From UBA2040 sp002384725 (GTDB taxonomy: Bacteria > Bacteroidota > Bacteroidia > Flavobacteriales_D > Crocinitomicaceae), in NCBI GenBank assembly GCA_963926475.1, contig CAWUXE010000019.1, positions 1 through 62,829 on the forward strand: 62,829 bases of DNA, written 5' to 3'. The notes beneath the pieces are model-generated. The model did no database searches. It was not told where the DNA came from and saw nothing but the letters and a program-made list of their open reading frames with translations. Of this stretch, positions 19,070 through 28,162 are shown one piece after another. Made by a program: the position numbers and the translations under genes. Positions within the stretch are counted from its first letter, which is position 1, and each line of letters opens with the position of its first letter.

Positions 19070-21357
19070 TCCTCTTCCTGTACGAAAATTCGCGGCATTC
19101 TAGCGGAAAGGCTGGTCATTATTTCATACGAAATGGTGCCGCATTTTTTTGCTAAGTCATGCACAGTTTGGTTTGGTCCAATGATTTCTACTTCGTCGCC
19201 AACTTCAATGTCTAGGTTGGTAATATCGACCATAATCATGTCCATACACACATTTCCGGCGGTCGGACAATAGTTGTCACCTATAAAAACGCCGCCATTT
19301 CCATTGCCTAGTTGACGTTTAAAACCGTCGGCATAACCAACTGGAATAGTTGCAATTTTAGTTTCTATATTGGCAACAAAAGATCGGGAATATCCAACGC
19401 TTTCGCCAGCTCTAAGTTCTTTTATTTGAGACACTGTGCTTTTCCAAGACAACACCGGTGTCAGCTTCTTGCCAATAGTTGGATAATTCGAAACGCCATA
19501 GAGACCAATGCCTATGCGCACCATGTCAAAGCCATATTCTGGATAATTGCTTAAGCCTTCCGTGTTCAAAATGTGTCTTAAAACGGGATAAGGCAAATTC
19601 TTTTGAAGTGTCTCTGAAACGAATTGAAATTTCGTCATTTGTTCCAAAGTATAGGAATTGTCGTCTAAATTATCAGCGTCCGCCAAATGGGAATACACGG
19701 ATTTAACCTTTATCTCAGGTTGCGATTTCAGGTAAGAAACCACTTTAGAAATATCATTGGGGAAGAACCCCAAACGATGCATTCCTGTGTCAAATTTCAG
19801 ATGAATTGGGAAATCTTGAATGTCCATCAAAATTAGTTCGCTCACCAATTCTTCCATTTGAACGAAAGAATAAACGGACGGTTCCAAGTTGTACTTGATG
19901 CAATCTGACCACGAAGAACGATCGCTGTTCATGACCATTATGGGTAATTCCAATCCACTTTTTCTCAGTTCAACGCCTTCGTCAACATAAGCAACACCTA
20001 AATAATCGATGTTTTGGCTATTTAAAAATTCACCCATTTTGGTTAATTCAGAACCGTAGGATGAGGCCTTGACCATCGCCATAATGCCAACCTTGGGCGG
20101 TACTCTTTTTCGCCAAATAGCCAAATTGTCTTTTAATGCCGAAATAGAAATCTCTACGAATGTAGAATGCTTCCGGAATTTCATTTGACTCGCCAAACGT
20201 TTCAAAGAAGGATGTAAACCTTTGAAAAGAATAGAGGTATTTTCCAGCTTTAAAATATCAGTTATCTCATTTGTTCCGAATAGTATAAGGTCTTTTATTT
20301 CAAGCTTTAATTGAAGCAGCTTAAATCTTTTCAATAAAACATCAAATTCGCTTTTATTGAATCGTTCAAAAGCTGTTTCTGAAAGAACAACGTAGCGATT
20401 TCGTTTACCTGAAGTTCCTGATTGGTGCGATAAAGCCTGTTCTAATCCGTCGAAATTCAGATTAAAAGCATCGAACAAAAGTATGTTGTCGTTGATACCT
20501 TCGATTGTCTCCATACGCATCGCAATTTGAGGCAAAGACTTCAGTTTTTCGTCAATTTTTTCGGCAGGAACTTTTAAATGCAATACTATATCTCGAATAA
20601 GATCGATATTCCTGTTTTCTACTGTTTCTAATTTCTTGGTGTAATGCACAGGTAAACCTTCGATTCCAAGACTTTCCAATGATTTTGGCGCAAAAATGAT
20701 TTTGCAGGATTGAAAAAACTTGAGTTTTTCGTCCAAATGTTCTTCTATGCTCGTAAAGTTTTCGCGGTGAGCAGATAAAAACGAGGTAAAAACACCAATA
20801 GTGGGTTGAATGATTTCTGTGAGCCTACTCATTTCGCCCTTTTCACTTATTCCAGCTTCAATTATCGCAATTTCCGTTTCCCCATCTATTTCAAAAAGAG
20901 AAAGTGCCACACCCATTTGCGAGTTGTAACTTTTTGGACTTCGAGCTATGGAAAAATTATCGGACAATACATGATTCAACCATTCTTTAACGACTGTCTT
21001 CCCAGCACTTCCGGTTATTCCAATAACAGGAATATCAAATTGTTCTCTGTGTTTTTTGGCCCATTTTTGCAGGGCGACTAGTACATCAGAAACTTGAATG
21101 ATTGTTGCTTCAGGAAAAGATTGGAGGGCAACAGTTTTGTCGACCAAAAAAGCACGAACACCTTTTTTGTAGGCTTCCTCCATGTACAGATGACCATCGC
21201 GACTTTTCGTTTTGATACAGACAAAAATGGCTTGAGTACCTAAACTGATTTTTCGGCTGTCGTAATAAATGACATGGATGTTTCCGTTATGGGCCGCCAA
21301 TAGTGGTTTTCCATCGCAAATTTCAATAATCTCTTTATTCGAATAGTTTATTCTCAA
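19066..21357 (-). CDS. murF-alr: Bifunctional MurF ligase / alanine racemase
   Basis: A 763-residue fusion. Residues ~1-390 are a MurF-type ligase: the N-terminal UDP-binding region (TDSRK-like YYDSRKISLGTQAIFVCIK) and the ATP site GITGSAGKTVVKEW. Residues ~395-763 are alanine racemase: the PLP lysine in MAMVKASSYGSE, FDTGMHRLGF, RIGIGLYG, and the catalytic Tyr in GYSRSF. It would supply D-Ala and add D-Ala-D-Ala to the peptidoglycan precursor; the fusion is characteristic of Bacteroidota. No ATG gives the expected N-terminus. A TTG start overlaps the tdk stop as TTGA, and homology begins right there. Confidence 0.9.
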   Translation of the reverse strand: MRINYSNKEIIEICDGKPLLAAHNGNIHVIYYDSRKISLGTQAIFVCIKTKSRDGHLYMEEAYKKGVRAFLVDKTVALQSFPEATIIQVSDVLVALQKWAKKHREQFDIPVIGITGSAGKTVVKEWLNHVLSDNFSIARSPKSYNSQMGVALSLFEIDGETEIAIIEAGISEKGEMSRLTEIIQPTIGVFTSFLSAHRENFTSIEEHLDEKLKFFQSCKIIFAPKSLESLGIEGLPVHYTKKLETVENRNIDLIRDIVLHLKVPAEKIDEKLKSLPQIAMRMETIEGINDNILLFDAFNLNFDGLEQALSHQSGTSGKRNRYVVLSETAFERFNKSEFDVLLKRFKLLQLKLEIKDLILFGTNEITDILKLENTSILFKGLHPSLKRLASQMKFRKHSTFVEISISALKDNLAIWRKRVPPKVGIMAMVKASSYGSELTKMGEFLNSQNIDYLGVAYVDEGVELRKSGLELPIMVMNSDRSSWSDCIKYNLEPSVYSFVQMEELVSELILMDIQDFPIHLKFDTGMHRLGFFPNDISKVVSYLKSQPEIKVKSVYSHLADADNLDDNSYTLEQMTKFQFVSETLQKNLPYPVLRHILNTEGLSNYPEYGFDMVRIGIGLYGVSNYPTIGKKLTPVLSWKSTVSQIKELRAGESVGYSRSFVANIETKIATIPVGYADGFKRQLGNGNGGVFIGDNYCPTAGNVCMDMIMVDITNLDIEVGDEVEIIGPNQTVHDLAKKCGTISYEIMTSLSARMPRIFVQEED

Positions 21358-21929
21358 TGTTTAATTTTATTGTAACATGCTCTACACAGTGGCTCGTAGT
21401 CGTTTTTTGCTCCGAGCATAACGCGTTCTTCATTTGAAGCAATACGATGCGAGAACTGAGCTAAGTTACCACAAGAAACGCAAATGGCGTGAACTTTCGT
21501 TACATATTCTGCCATAGCCAATAAATTCGGTAAGGGTCCAAATGGTAGTCCTTTATAGTCCATGTCCAATCCAGCGATGATGACACGTGCTCCCTTGTTT
21601 GCCAAATCGGCACAAATTTGCGGTAGTTCATCGTCGAAAAACTGCGCTTCGTCTACGGCAACAATCTTTTCTTTGTTCCATAGCGTTGCAATTTCTGATG
21701 AGGACACAATTACCTTGGCTTCAATTGCTGTACCTTGATGACTTACCACTTGTTCGCTGCTGTAGCGACTGTCTACCTTAGGTTTGACTAATAGGATGCT
21801 TTGTTGGGCAAATTCAGCTCTTCGAATCCGACGAATTAGTTCCTCAGTTTTTCCAGAAAACATGGATCCACAGATCACTTCTATCCACCCATTCGTTCGG
21901 TTATCATCCGGAAATTGTTCTAGAAACAT
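21354..21929 (-). CDS. tdk: Thymidine kinase
   Basis: A 191-residue type II thymidine kinase: P-loop GSMFSGKTEEL (about 22-32), the DEAQFFDD Walker B-like motif, the lasso region and zinc cysteines in CVSCG and CRAC. It phosphorylates thymidine for the salvage pathway. Its TGA overlaps the TTG start of murF-alr by 4 nt, suggesting coupled translation of the two minus-strand genes. Confidence 0.93.
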   Translation of the reverse strand: MFLEQFPDDNRTNGWIEVICGSMFSGKTEELIRRIRRAEFAQQSILLVKPKVDSRYSSEQVVSHQGTAIEAKVIVSSSEIATLWNKEKIVAVDEAQFFDDELPQICADLANKGARVIIAGLDMDYKGLPFGPLPNLLAMAEYVTKVHAICVSCGNLAQFSHRIASNEERVMLGAKNDYEPLCRACYNKIKH

Positions 21930-22068
21930 AGCTTGCTTTTGGTACGATTAACTAAACTTCGTTAAAGCCTAATGTGTCGCGAGTAATTTTGACATAAAAT
22001 TCGTTATTTTTACCCACGCCTAGGTGGAAAGTTAGCAACTTAGGTGAAATGTTGAAAAATAGAAAGCA

Positions 22069-22761
22069 ATGTCCACAAAGACACGAATAGCAAATTTAAA
22101 ACGAATTCAAAGTATTTTCGATAAACTCGATAATCAAACTTTGGTTCGACAAGAACTAGACGAATTGGTTCATTTAACGGCTGAATTGCATGAAAAAGCT
22201 GTGATTCTCAGATACAAAGCTGCCGAAGAAAGAGTTTTTGGAAATGGTGATGTTGTGAAAAAATCGGAAGCAAAAAAGGAAGAAGAGCCTAAGACTGTTG
22301 TATTACCAGACATAAAGGAGATCGATTTTTCGATTTTTGAGCGAGAGGAACCGGAGGATAAAAATGAGACTGAAGTAAAGGTAGAGCCAGAGTCTAAAGT
22401 GGAACCAGAAGTTCAAGAAGAAGCGGTTGCAGAGCCAGAAGTTGAAAAAGTGGAGGCGAAGGATTCGCATGATTGGCCAAAGCGTTTTGAGAAAGTTTTA
22501 AAAGATCACGAATCTGGTTTGCAGACTCCGTTGGCGGCCATCGCTGGGTCTTTCGGCTTGAATGAACGAATTTTATACATCAACGAATTGTTTGATGGAG
22601 AAGCGGAAAAATTCTCTGCTTGTGTACAAAAATTAGACAGTATTTCCGAATGGTCAAATTGTGTTGTTGCCCTTACAAATTATGCGAATGCTGAGAATTG
22701 GGAAATCGACAACGATACAACGGATGAATTTATCCTTCACGTAAAACGTAAATATGCGTAA
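22069..22761 (+). CDS. Conserved hypothetical protein with acidic linker
   Basis: The 230-residue protein has an N-terminal helical segment (1-65), a long acidic, proline/glutamate-rich low-complexity linker (about 75-140; repeats of VEPE/PEV) and a C-terminal helical domain (SLNERILYINELFDGEAEKF-like, at ~160-228). Similar C-terminal segments (start-of-domain with RILYINELF and later WDNI-like helices) occur in many Bacteroidota hypothetical proteins, but no function is known. The stop overlaps the M28 peptidase start by 8 nt, so the two are coexpressed. Confidence 0.75.
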   Translation: MSTKTRIANLKRIQSIFDKLDNQTLVRQELDELVHLTAELHEKAVILRYKAAEERVFGNGDVVKKSEAKKEEEPKTVVLPDIKEIDFSIFEREEPEDKNETEVKVEPESKVEPEVQEEAVAEPEVEKVEAKDSHDWPKRFEKVLKDHESGLQTPLAAIAGSFGLNERILYINELFDGEAEKFSACVQKLDSISEWSNCVVALTNYANAENWEIDNDTTDEFILHVKRKYA

Positions 22762-24013
22762 TTACTTAATTATTCTATTTGCCTTATCTACAACAAATTT
22801 CATAGCCCAAGAAGATTTAATCCAAAAATGGACGAAAGATTTGTGTGCCCCTGAAATGCATGGTAGAGGTTACGTGCACAATGGCGATAATATTGCTGCG
22901 GATTATCTTGTAAACGAATATGTAAAATTGGGTTTGACACCCGCGCCTGGGCAAACGAACATGCGTCAACCTTTTGAGTTTCCGGTAAACACCTTCCCAG
23001 GAAGAATGTTTCTTACCTTAAACGGCCTTGAAGTTAAACCCGGCGAAGGTTATATTGTTAGTCCAGCTAGCGGATCGTTTGAGGGGGAACTATCACCTTT
23101 TCTTTTAAATAAAGTGAATTTTGCTACTGTGCAGTCACTAGTATCTATGAAAAAAGAGATAGATTTTAACAGATTTAACTCCATCGTTGTCGATAAAAAT
23201 GGAGTTACAGGAGATTCATTAAAAATGATGGATGAAATTGTCGTGAGATGGAACAAAGTAATGCCCATAGTTGAAATTTTTAGTAAAAAGTTCACCTGGT
23301 CAGTTTCAACAAGCGAACAAAAATACCCCTACATTTATTTAAGAGATTCGCTTTACGCAAATCAAGAAATGTACCTGCACATCGAAAACGTATTGGAGCA
23401 GCGACATACCTCGAACAATGTTGTTGCGTATATCCCAGCAATAAAGCAAACAGATAAAACTATATACTTCACAGCGCACTATGACCATTTGGGTAGAATG
23501 GGTGAGGAAACCTATTTCCCGGGCGCCAACGACAATGCGAGTGGTACCGCAATGCTGCTTTCTCTTGCAAAACATTTTAAAGCGTTTCCATCCAAATTCA
23601 ACATTGTATTCGTTTGCTTTGCAGGTGAAGAAGCCGGATTAATTGGGTCAAGATATTATACAGAGAACCCATTGACGAAGTTGTCGGATATTAAATTTCT
23701 TATGAACCTAGACATTATGGGTAGCGGAGAGGAAGGGATTACAATAGTGAACGCTACTTTATTCCCGAAAGCATTTAAAAAATTCAAGAAAATAAATAGA
23801 AAAGGAAAATTGCTTTCAAACGTAAAATCAAGAGGTCCAGCAGCCAATTCTGATCATTATTTTTTCACGGAGAAAGGTGTGCCAGCGGTGTTTATTTATA
23901 CCATGGGACCCAACAAACATTATCACGATATTTTTGATACATACGAAGAATTGAGCTTTGCTGAATACGATGATTTAATTGAGTTGTTGAAGCAATTTGT
24001 CAAAAAAATATAA
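22754..24013 (+). CDS. M28-family zinc aminopeptidase, exported
   Basis: A 419-residue protein with a signal peptide (to FIAQ, about residue 18) and the M28 catalytic set in order: TAHYDHLG (His, Asp), PGANDNASGTA (bridging Asp), CFAGEEAGLIGS (Glu pair), NLDIMG (Asp) and a late His in NSDHYFFTEKG. It should be a periplasmic or surface di-zinc aminopeptidase. The segment between the signal and the catalytic domain (about 60-190) is a small PA-like insert. Overlap with the upstream hypothetical gene is ATGCGTAA. Confidence 0.9.
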   Translation: MRNYLIILFALSTTNFIAQEDLIQKWTKDLCAPEMHGRGYVHNGDNIAADYLVNEYVKLGLTPAPGQTNMRQPFEFPVNTFPGRMFLTLNGLEVKPGEGYIVSPASGSFEGELSPFLLNKVNFATVQSLVSMKKEIDFNRFNSIVVDKNGVTGDSLKMMDEIVVRWNKVMPIVEIFSKKFTWSVSTSEQKYPYIYLRDSLYANQEMYLHIENVLEQRHTSNNVVAYIPAIKQTDKTIYFTAHYDHLGRMGEETYFPGANDNASGTAMLLSLAKHFKAFPSKFNIVFVCFAGEEAGLIGSRYYTENPLTKLSDIKFLMNLDIMGSGEEGITIVNATLFPKAFKKFKKINRKGKLLSNVKSRGPAANSDHYFFTEKGVPAVFIYTMGPNKHYHDIFDTYEELSFAEYDDLIELLKQFVKKI

Positions 24014-24094
24014 GAATAGAACTGTATATTCTTCTTGGTTTTTGCCTTTCATGTTATACAAAGAATAAGTAAATTGTCATCAAATACGTTCACC

Positions 24095-27000
24095 ATGGTA
24101 AAAACATTTCTATTTGGCCTTTCATTTCTACTGTCAACGACAATTGTATTTGGACAGAATTACCATGGTGCAAAAGGAGTAAAGAAGATTACTCCAAATC
24201 CAATTTCAAACAAAGCTGCTTCTTGTACACCGCCGAATACGACGACTTCTATGTCCATCAACAATGTGCGAATGGTGGTGCATACTGCCGGTAACTTGTG
24301 GCAAGATTTTCCCCAAAATAAATCCATTTACGAAGTGCCGAAAAATTCGGGTATCATGGCTTTGTTTACGGCTGCTTTGTGGCTAGGAGGAACAGATGCA
24401 AATGGTCAGTTGAAATTGGCAGCATTGCGCTACAGAAACGGACAAGATTATTGGACAGGACCTCTTTCAAATACCACTGCTGAAACGACTTCAGATATTT
24501 GCAATCAATACGATAAACATTTTGTGTCAACCCAAGATGAGGTGCGAAATTTTGCTTCTTGGTTTCAAGCTGGCGAAGCCGATGCCCAAAATGGTGGTAA
24601 TACACAAAGTTTGATGTTCCCCGATTATGTGGTGCCAGACATTATTAAAAATTGGCCAGCTCATGGTGATCCCGGAGTAGGACAAGATTTTTATCTAGCT
24701 CCATTTTTTGATTATAACGAAGATGGAATTTACAATTGGGAACAAGGTGATTATCCATGGCATGATATCTACAAGAAAAAAGATTGTCAGGTAGACAGAA
24801 GAGTTTCTCTTTATGGTGATGTCAATTACTGGTGGATCATTAATGATAAAGGAAATATTCATACGGAAACTGGTGGTGACCCAATTGGCATGGAGATTCG
24901 TGCACAAGCATTTGCCTTTGCTACCGGCGATGAAATAAACAACATGACTTTTTACAATTATGAATTAATCAATAGAGGAAGTCTCACTTTATTCGATACC
25001 TACTTTGGCTTCTTTACCGATGGAGCATTAGGCGGGCCATATGATGATTATGTGGGATGTGATGTCAACAGAGGTCTCGCGTATTACTACAATGGAAATA
25101 ATTATGACGCTGACGACGCAGGTTTTAAAGGCTATGGATTTAATCCGCCAGCTGTAGGGGTTGACTTTTTTGAAGGTCCATTTCAAGATGACGATGGAAT
25201 AGACAACGCCTATGGAATTGGTCCAGGGGAAGCATTGAATGGTATTGGTTATGGCGATTCTATTGTCGATAACGAAAGATTTGGAATGAGACGATTCCTG
25301 TACTATTCGAATACGGGAGGTGGAGCAAATACGAATCAAACAGATCCTGTTAATGCATCCGATTATTATCATTATTTGCGCGGAAACTGGAAAGATGGAA
25401 CTCCATTTTACTATGGTGGAAGTGGACATTATTCTAGTCCTGGAGCAAATACTGCATTACCATGTGAGTTTATGTTTCCAGGAGATACAGATCCACTTGG
25501 ATGGGGAACGGGAGGTGTCCCTCAAGCACCTTGGACAGAGGAAAGCGCTGGTAACGACCCATACGACAGACGATTTTTACAATCGGCTGGACCGTTTGTT
25601 TTGAAACCTGGGGCTGTAAATAATATTACGGTTGGTGTTGCTTATGCAAGAGCCGTGCAAGGCGGACCATTTGCTTCGGTGGAGTTACTGCGACGTGCAG
25701 ATGACAAAGCACAAGCATTGTTCGAAAATTGTTTTCGAATTATTGATGCACCGCACGCACCAGATATGACTTTCCAAGAGTTGGAAAATGAGGTGATATT
25801 ATTCTTGTCCAATTCGCTAAACTCCAATAATTACAACGAAGAGTATATTGAAAAAGATCCGTTCATTGTTACAGACATTCCCAATCCAGATTTGTTTTAT
25901 CGCTTTCAGGGATATCAAATATTTCAATTATCAAGTCCCGCTGTTGCCATTTCAGAGTTGGATGATCCTGCTCAGGCTCGTTTGGTAGGTCAATGCGATA
26001 TTAAGGACAGTGTTTCACGATTGGTCAATTTTGTTTTTGATGGTCAAATAGAAGCGGATGTTCCCACCTTGAAAGTGGATGGCGAGAACAAAGGAATTCG
26101 ACACAGTTTTCAAGTTACGGAAGATGCTTTTGCAATTGGCGATAAACGGTTGGTGAACTTCAAACGATACTATTATGTGGCTGTTTCCTATGCGCATAAT
26201 AGTTATAAAAAGTTCGTTCCTGGTGATGCGCAATATTATGATGGACAAAAAGTTCCCTACTTGCGGTCCAGAAAAGCAGCTATTGGGGAGGTGCGATTTA
26301 TCGAGGTAATTCCTCATTCTCCCCTGCCGGAAGCAGGAGGAACGGATCAATTTGCTTTGTATGGTGCAACTCCTAAAATAACTCGTGTTGATGGTCATGG
26401 GAATGGTGGTAGAGTCTTGGAATTAACGTCTGAGACAGAGAAAAAAATTATTTCGCAAGGATTTGTTGATGAACCGGAATATCAATCCAGCAAAGGACCT
26501 TTGAATATCAAAGTGATCGATCCTTTGAATTTGGTAGGCGGATATTTCGAGATACTTTTTAAAGACTATCCAATAGATCCAGCACCAAATAATTCAGCTA
26601 ACGGGGCTTCTTGGACCATAAATCGATACGATAAGAAAGATGGGGAATTATTAGAAAGTGTAGAATCCAGCCAAACGATAGATGTGGACAATGAACAACT
26701 CATACCGAAATGGGGAGTTTCGGTTCAAATTGCTCAAACTCCATATTTCAGAGAAGATAATGTAACTGGAAATAATACGGTTGAAACCACCGAAATACTC
26801 GAAAGTTCTATCACTTTTGCCGATTCCTCTAAACGATGGTTGACCCATGTGCAGGACATAGATGGGTTTACCCCGCTCAACTGGATTCGTTCAGGAATAG
26901 TTGATGAAACAGATTATGATCCTGCTTTGCTCTACAACAATTTGAAATGTTTCAGAGATGAAGTCGGTAAAGATCCAAACCGAAGGTGGACAAAAGTCGC

Positions 27001-28162
27001 TGAGGGAATGTTCGCACCGCATCAATTGGTGGGTTATCAGTGCGATTTTATGCCTTTGGCGTATTTCAGACCAACACCAGTTTATCCAGGAGATGTAGAG
27101 TCAAATGCGTCTGGAAGTAGAACAAATGCAGGATTGGCTTTCTCTCCAAGCGTCGATATTGTTATCACGAAAGACAAATCCAAATGGACCAAATGCGTCG
27201 TTCTAGAGTTGGGCCGTGATCAATCCTTGAACCTAGGAAATGCGTTACCTGGAGCCATGCGAAAAAGTAAAAGCAGAAACAAAAATGGCGATACAACAGC
27301 TGGAACAGGTCAAAGTTGGTTCCCAGGTTATGCAATCGACTTAGAAACAGGCGCTCGTTTGCACATGGCCTTTGGAGAAAACTCATTTCTTGGTATTGAT
27401 GGTGGTGGAGATATGATCTGGAATCCGAGTAATCGTATGTTCGACCAAACGGGCAACCCAAAATTAGGTGGTATACATCCGATTTATGTGTTTAGTCACA
27501 AGCAAAATGCTTTGAATAAACTGCTAAGTGGAGGATACGATATGGGCTTCTATAACGGTTCGACAAATGACATTTCTGAAATCACAACATTAATGAATGA
27601 TGTAGAATCCGGAAGTGGCATTGCTAAAACTCAGTTTTATTCGAGTTTGACTTGGATTGGATATCCCTTGTTGGCTCCGGACAGAAATACCTTCGAGATT
27701 GAAACGGATGTGCGCATAAAGATTCGTGTGAATAAAGAGTACAAAACTTTTGTTGCTACGAACAAAAATGCAGGTAAACCAATGTATTCTTGGAGTACGG
27801 ACGATATAATGACACAGACAGATGATCGAGATCGTTTAGCTGATGCTTTGGAGAAAATAAGAGTGGTTCCTAATCCGTATTACGCGTATTCTGAATATGA
27901 AAGAGACCGATTGGACAATCGAGTGAAGATTACGAACCTTCCGGAAGTCTGCACAGTGCAGATTTATAGCACGAATGGAAAACTGGTTAAAACGTTTAAA
28001 AAATCAAGTCCGATTACTTTTCAAGATTGGCAATTGAAAAACGAAGCGGAAGTGCCCGTTGCATCAGGAATTTATTTGATCCGGGTGCATATTCCAGACG
28101 TTGGCGATAAGATTTTGAAGTTGTTCCTTGGTGCAAGACAAGTCGACTTGCAAGGATTATAG
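24095..28162 (+). CDS. Very large T9SS-exported surface protein
   Basis: A 1355-residue protein with a good signal peptide (FLLSTTIVFGQN). The body begins with a conserved Bacteroidota module (MSINNVRMVVHTAGNLW, then FTAALWLGGTDANGQ) and is rich in aromatic/Gly-Asp loops. The C-terminus has the T9SS sorting tail (VVPNPYYAYSEYE, TNGKLVKTFKK, VASGIYLIRVHI). Function is unknown beyond export to the cell surface. The frame is open upstream to 24035, but the ATG at 24095 starts the signal peptide. It converges with the kinase gene and the stops overlap by 6 nt. Confidence 0.85.
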   Translation: MVKTFLFGLSFLLSTTIVFGQNYHGAKGVKKITPNPISNKAASCTPPNTTTSMSINNVRMVVHTAGNLWQDFPQNKSIYEVPKNSGIMALFTAALWLGGTDANGQLKLAALRYRNGQDYWTGPLSNTTAETTSDICNQYDKHFVSTQDEVRNFASWFQAGEADAQNGGNTQSLMFPDYVVPDIIKNWPAHGDPGVGQDFYLAPFFDYNEDGIYNWEQGDYPWHDIYKKKDCQVDRRVSLYGDVNYWWIINDKGNIHTETGGDPIGMEIRAQAFAFATGDEINNMTFYNYELINRGSLTLFDTYFGFFTDGALGGPYDDYVGCDVNRGLAYYYNGNNYDADDAGFKGYGFNPPAVGVDFFEGPFQDDDGIDNAYGIGPGEALNGIGYGDSIVDNERFGMRRFLYYSNTGGGANTNQTDPVNASDYYHYLRGNWKDGTPFYYGGSGHYSSPGANTALPCEFMFPGDTDPLGWGTGGVPQAPWTEESAGNDPYDRRFLQSAGPFVLKPGAVNNITVGVAYARAVQGGPFASVELLRRADDKAQALFENCFRIIDAPHAPDMTFQELENEVILFLSNSLNSNNYNEEYIEKDPFIVTDIPNPDLFYRFQGYQIFQLSSPAVAISELDDPAQARLVGQCDIKDSVSRLVNFVFDGQIEADVPTLKVDGENKGIRHSFQVTEDAFAIGDKRLVNFKRYYYVAVSYAHNSYKKFVPGDAQYYDGQKVPYLRSRKAAIGEVRFIEVIPHSPLPEAGGTDQFALYGATPKITRVDGHGNGGRVLELTSETEKKIISQGFVDEPEYQSSKGPLNIKVIDPLNLVGGYFEILFKDYPIDPAPNNSANGASWTINRYDKKDGELLESVESSQTIDVDNEQLIPKWGVSVQIAQTPYFREDNVTGNNTVETTEILESSITFADSSKRWLTHVQDIDGFTPLNWIRSGIVDETDYDPALLYNNLKCFRDEVGKDPNRRWTKVAEGMFAPHQLVGYQCDFMPLAYFRPTPVYPGDVESNASGSRTNAGLAFSPSVDIVITKDKSKWTKCVVLELGRDQSLNLGNALPGAMRKSKSRNKNGDTTAGTGQSWFPGYAIDLETGARLHMAFGENSFLGIDGGGDMIWNPSNRMFDQTGNPKLGGIHPIYVFSHKQNALNKLLSGGYDMGFYNGSTNDISEITTLMNDVESGSGIAKTQFYSSLTWIGYPLLAPDRNTFEIETDVRIKIRVNKEYKTFVATNKNAGKPMYSWSTDDIMTQTDDRDRLADALEKIRVVPNPYYAYSEYERDRLDNRVKITNLPEVCTVQIYSTNGKLVKTFKKSSPITFQDWQLKNEAEVPVASGIYLIRVHIPDVGDKILKLFLGARQVDLQGL

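Noticed and set aside
24035..24094. Longer start for the 1355-residue T9SS protein
   Set aside because: The added 20 residues destroy the signal peptide that begins at the inner ATG.
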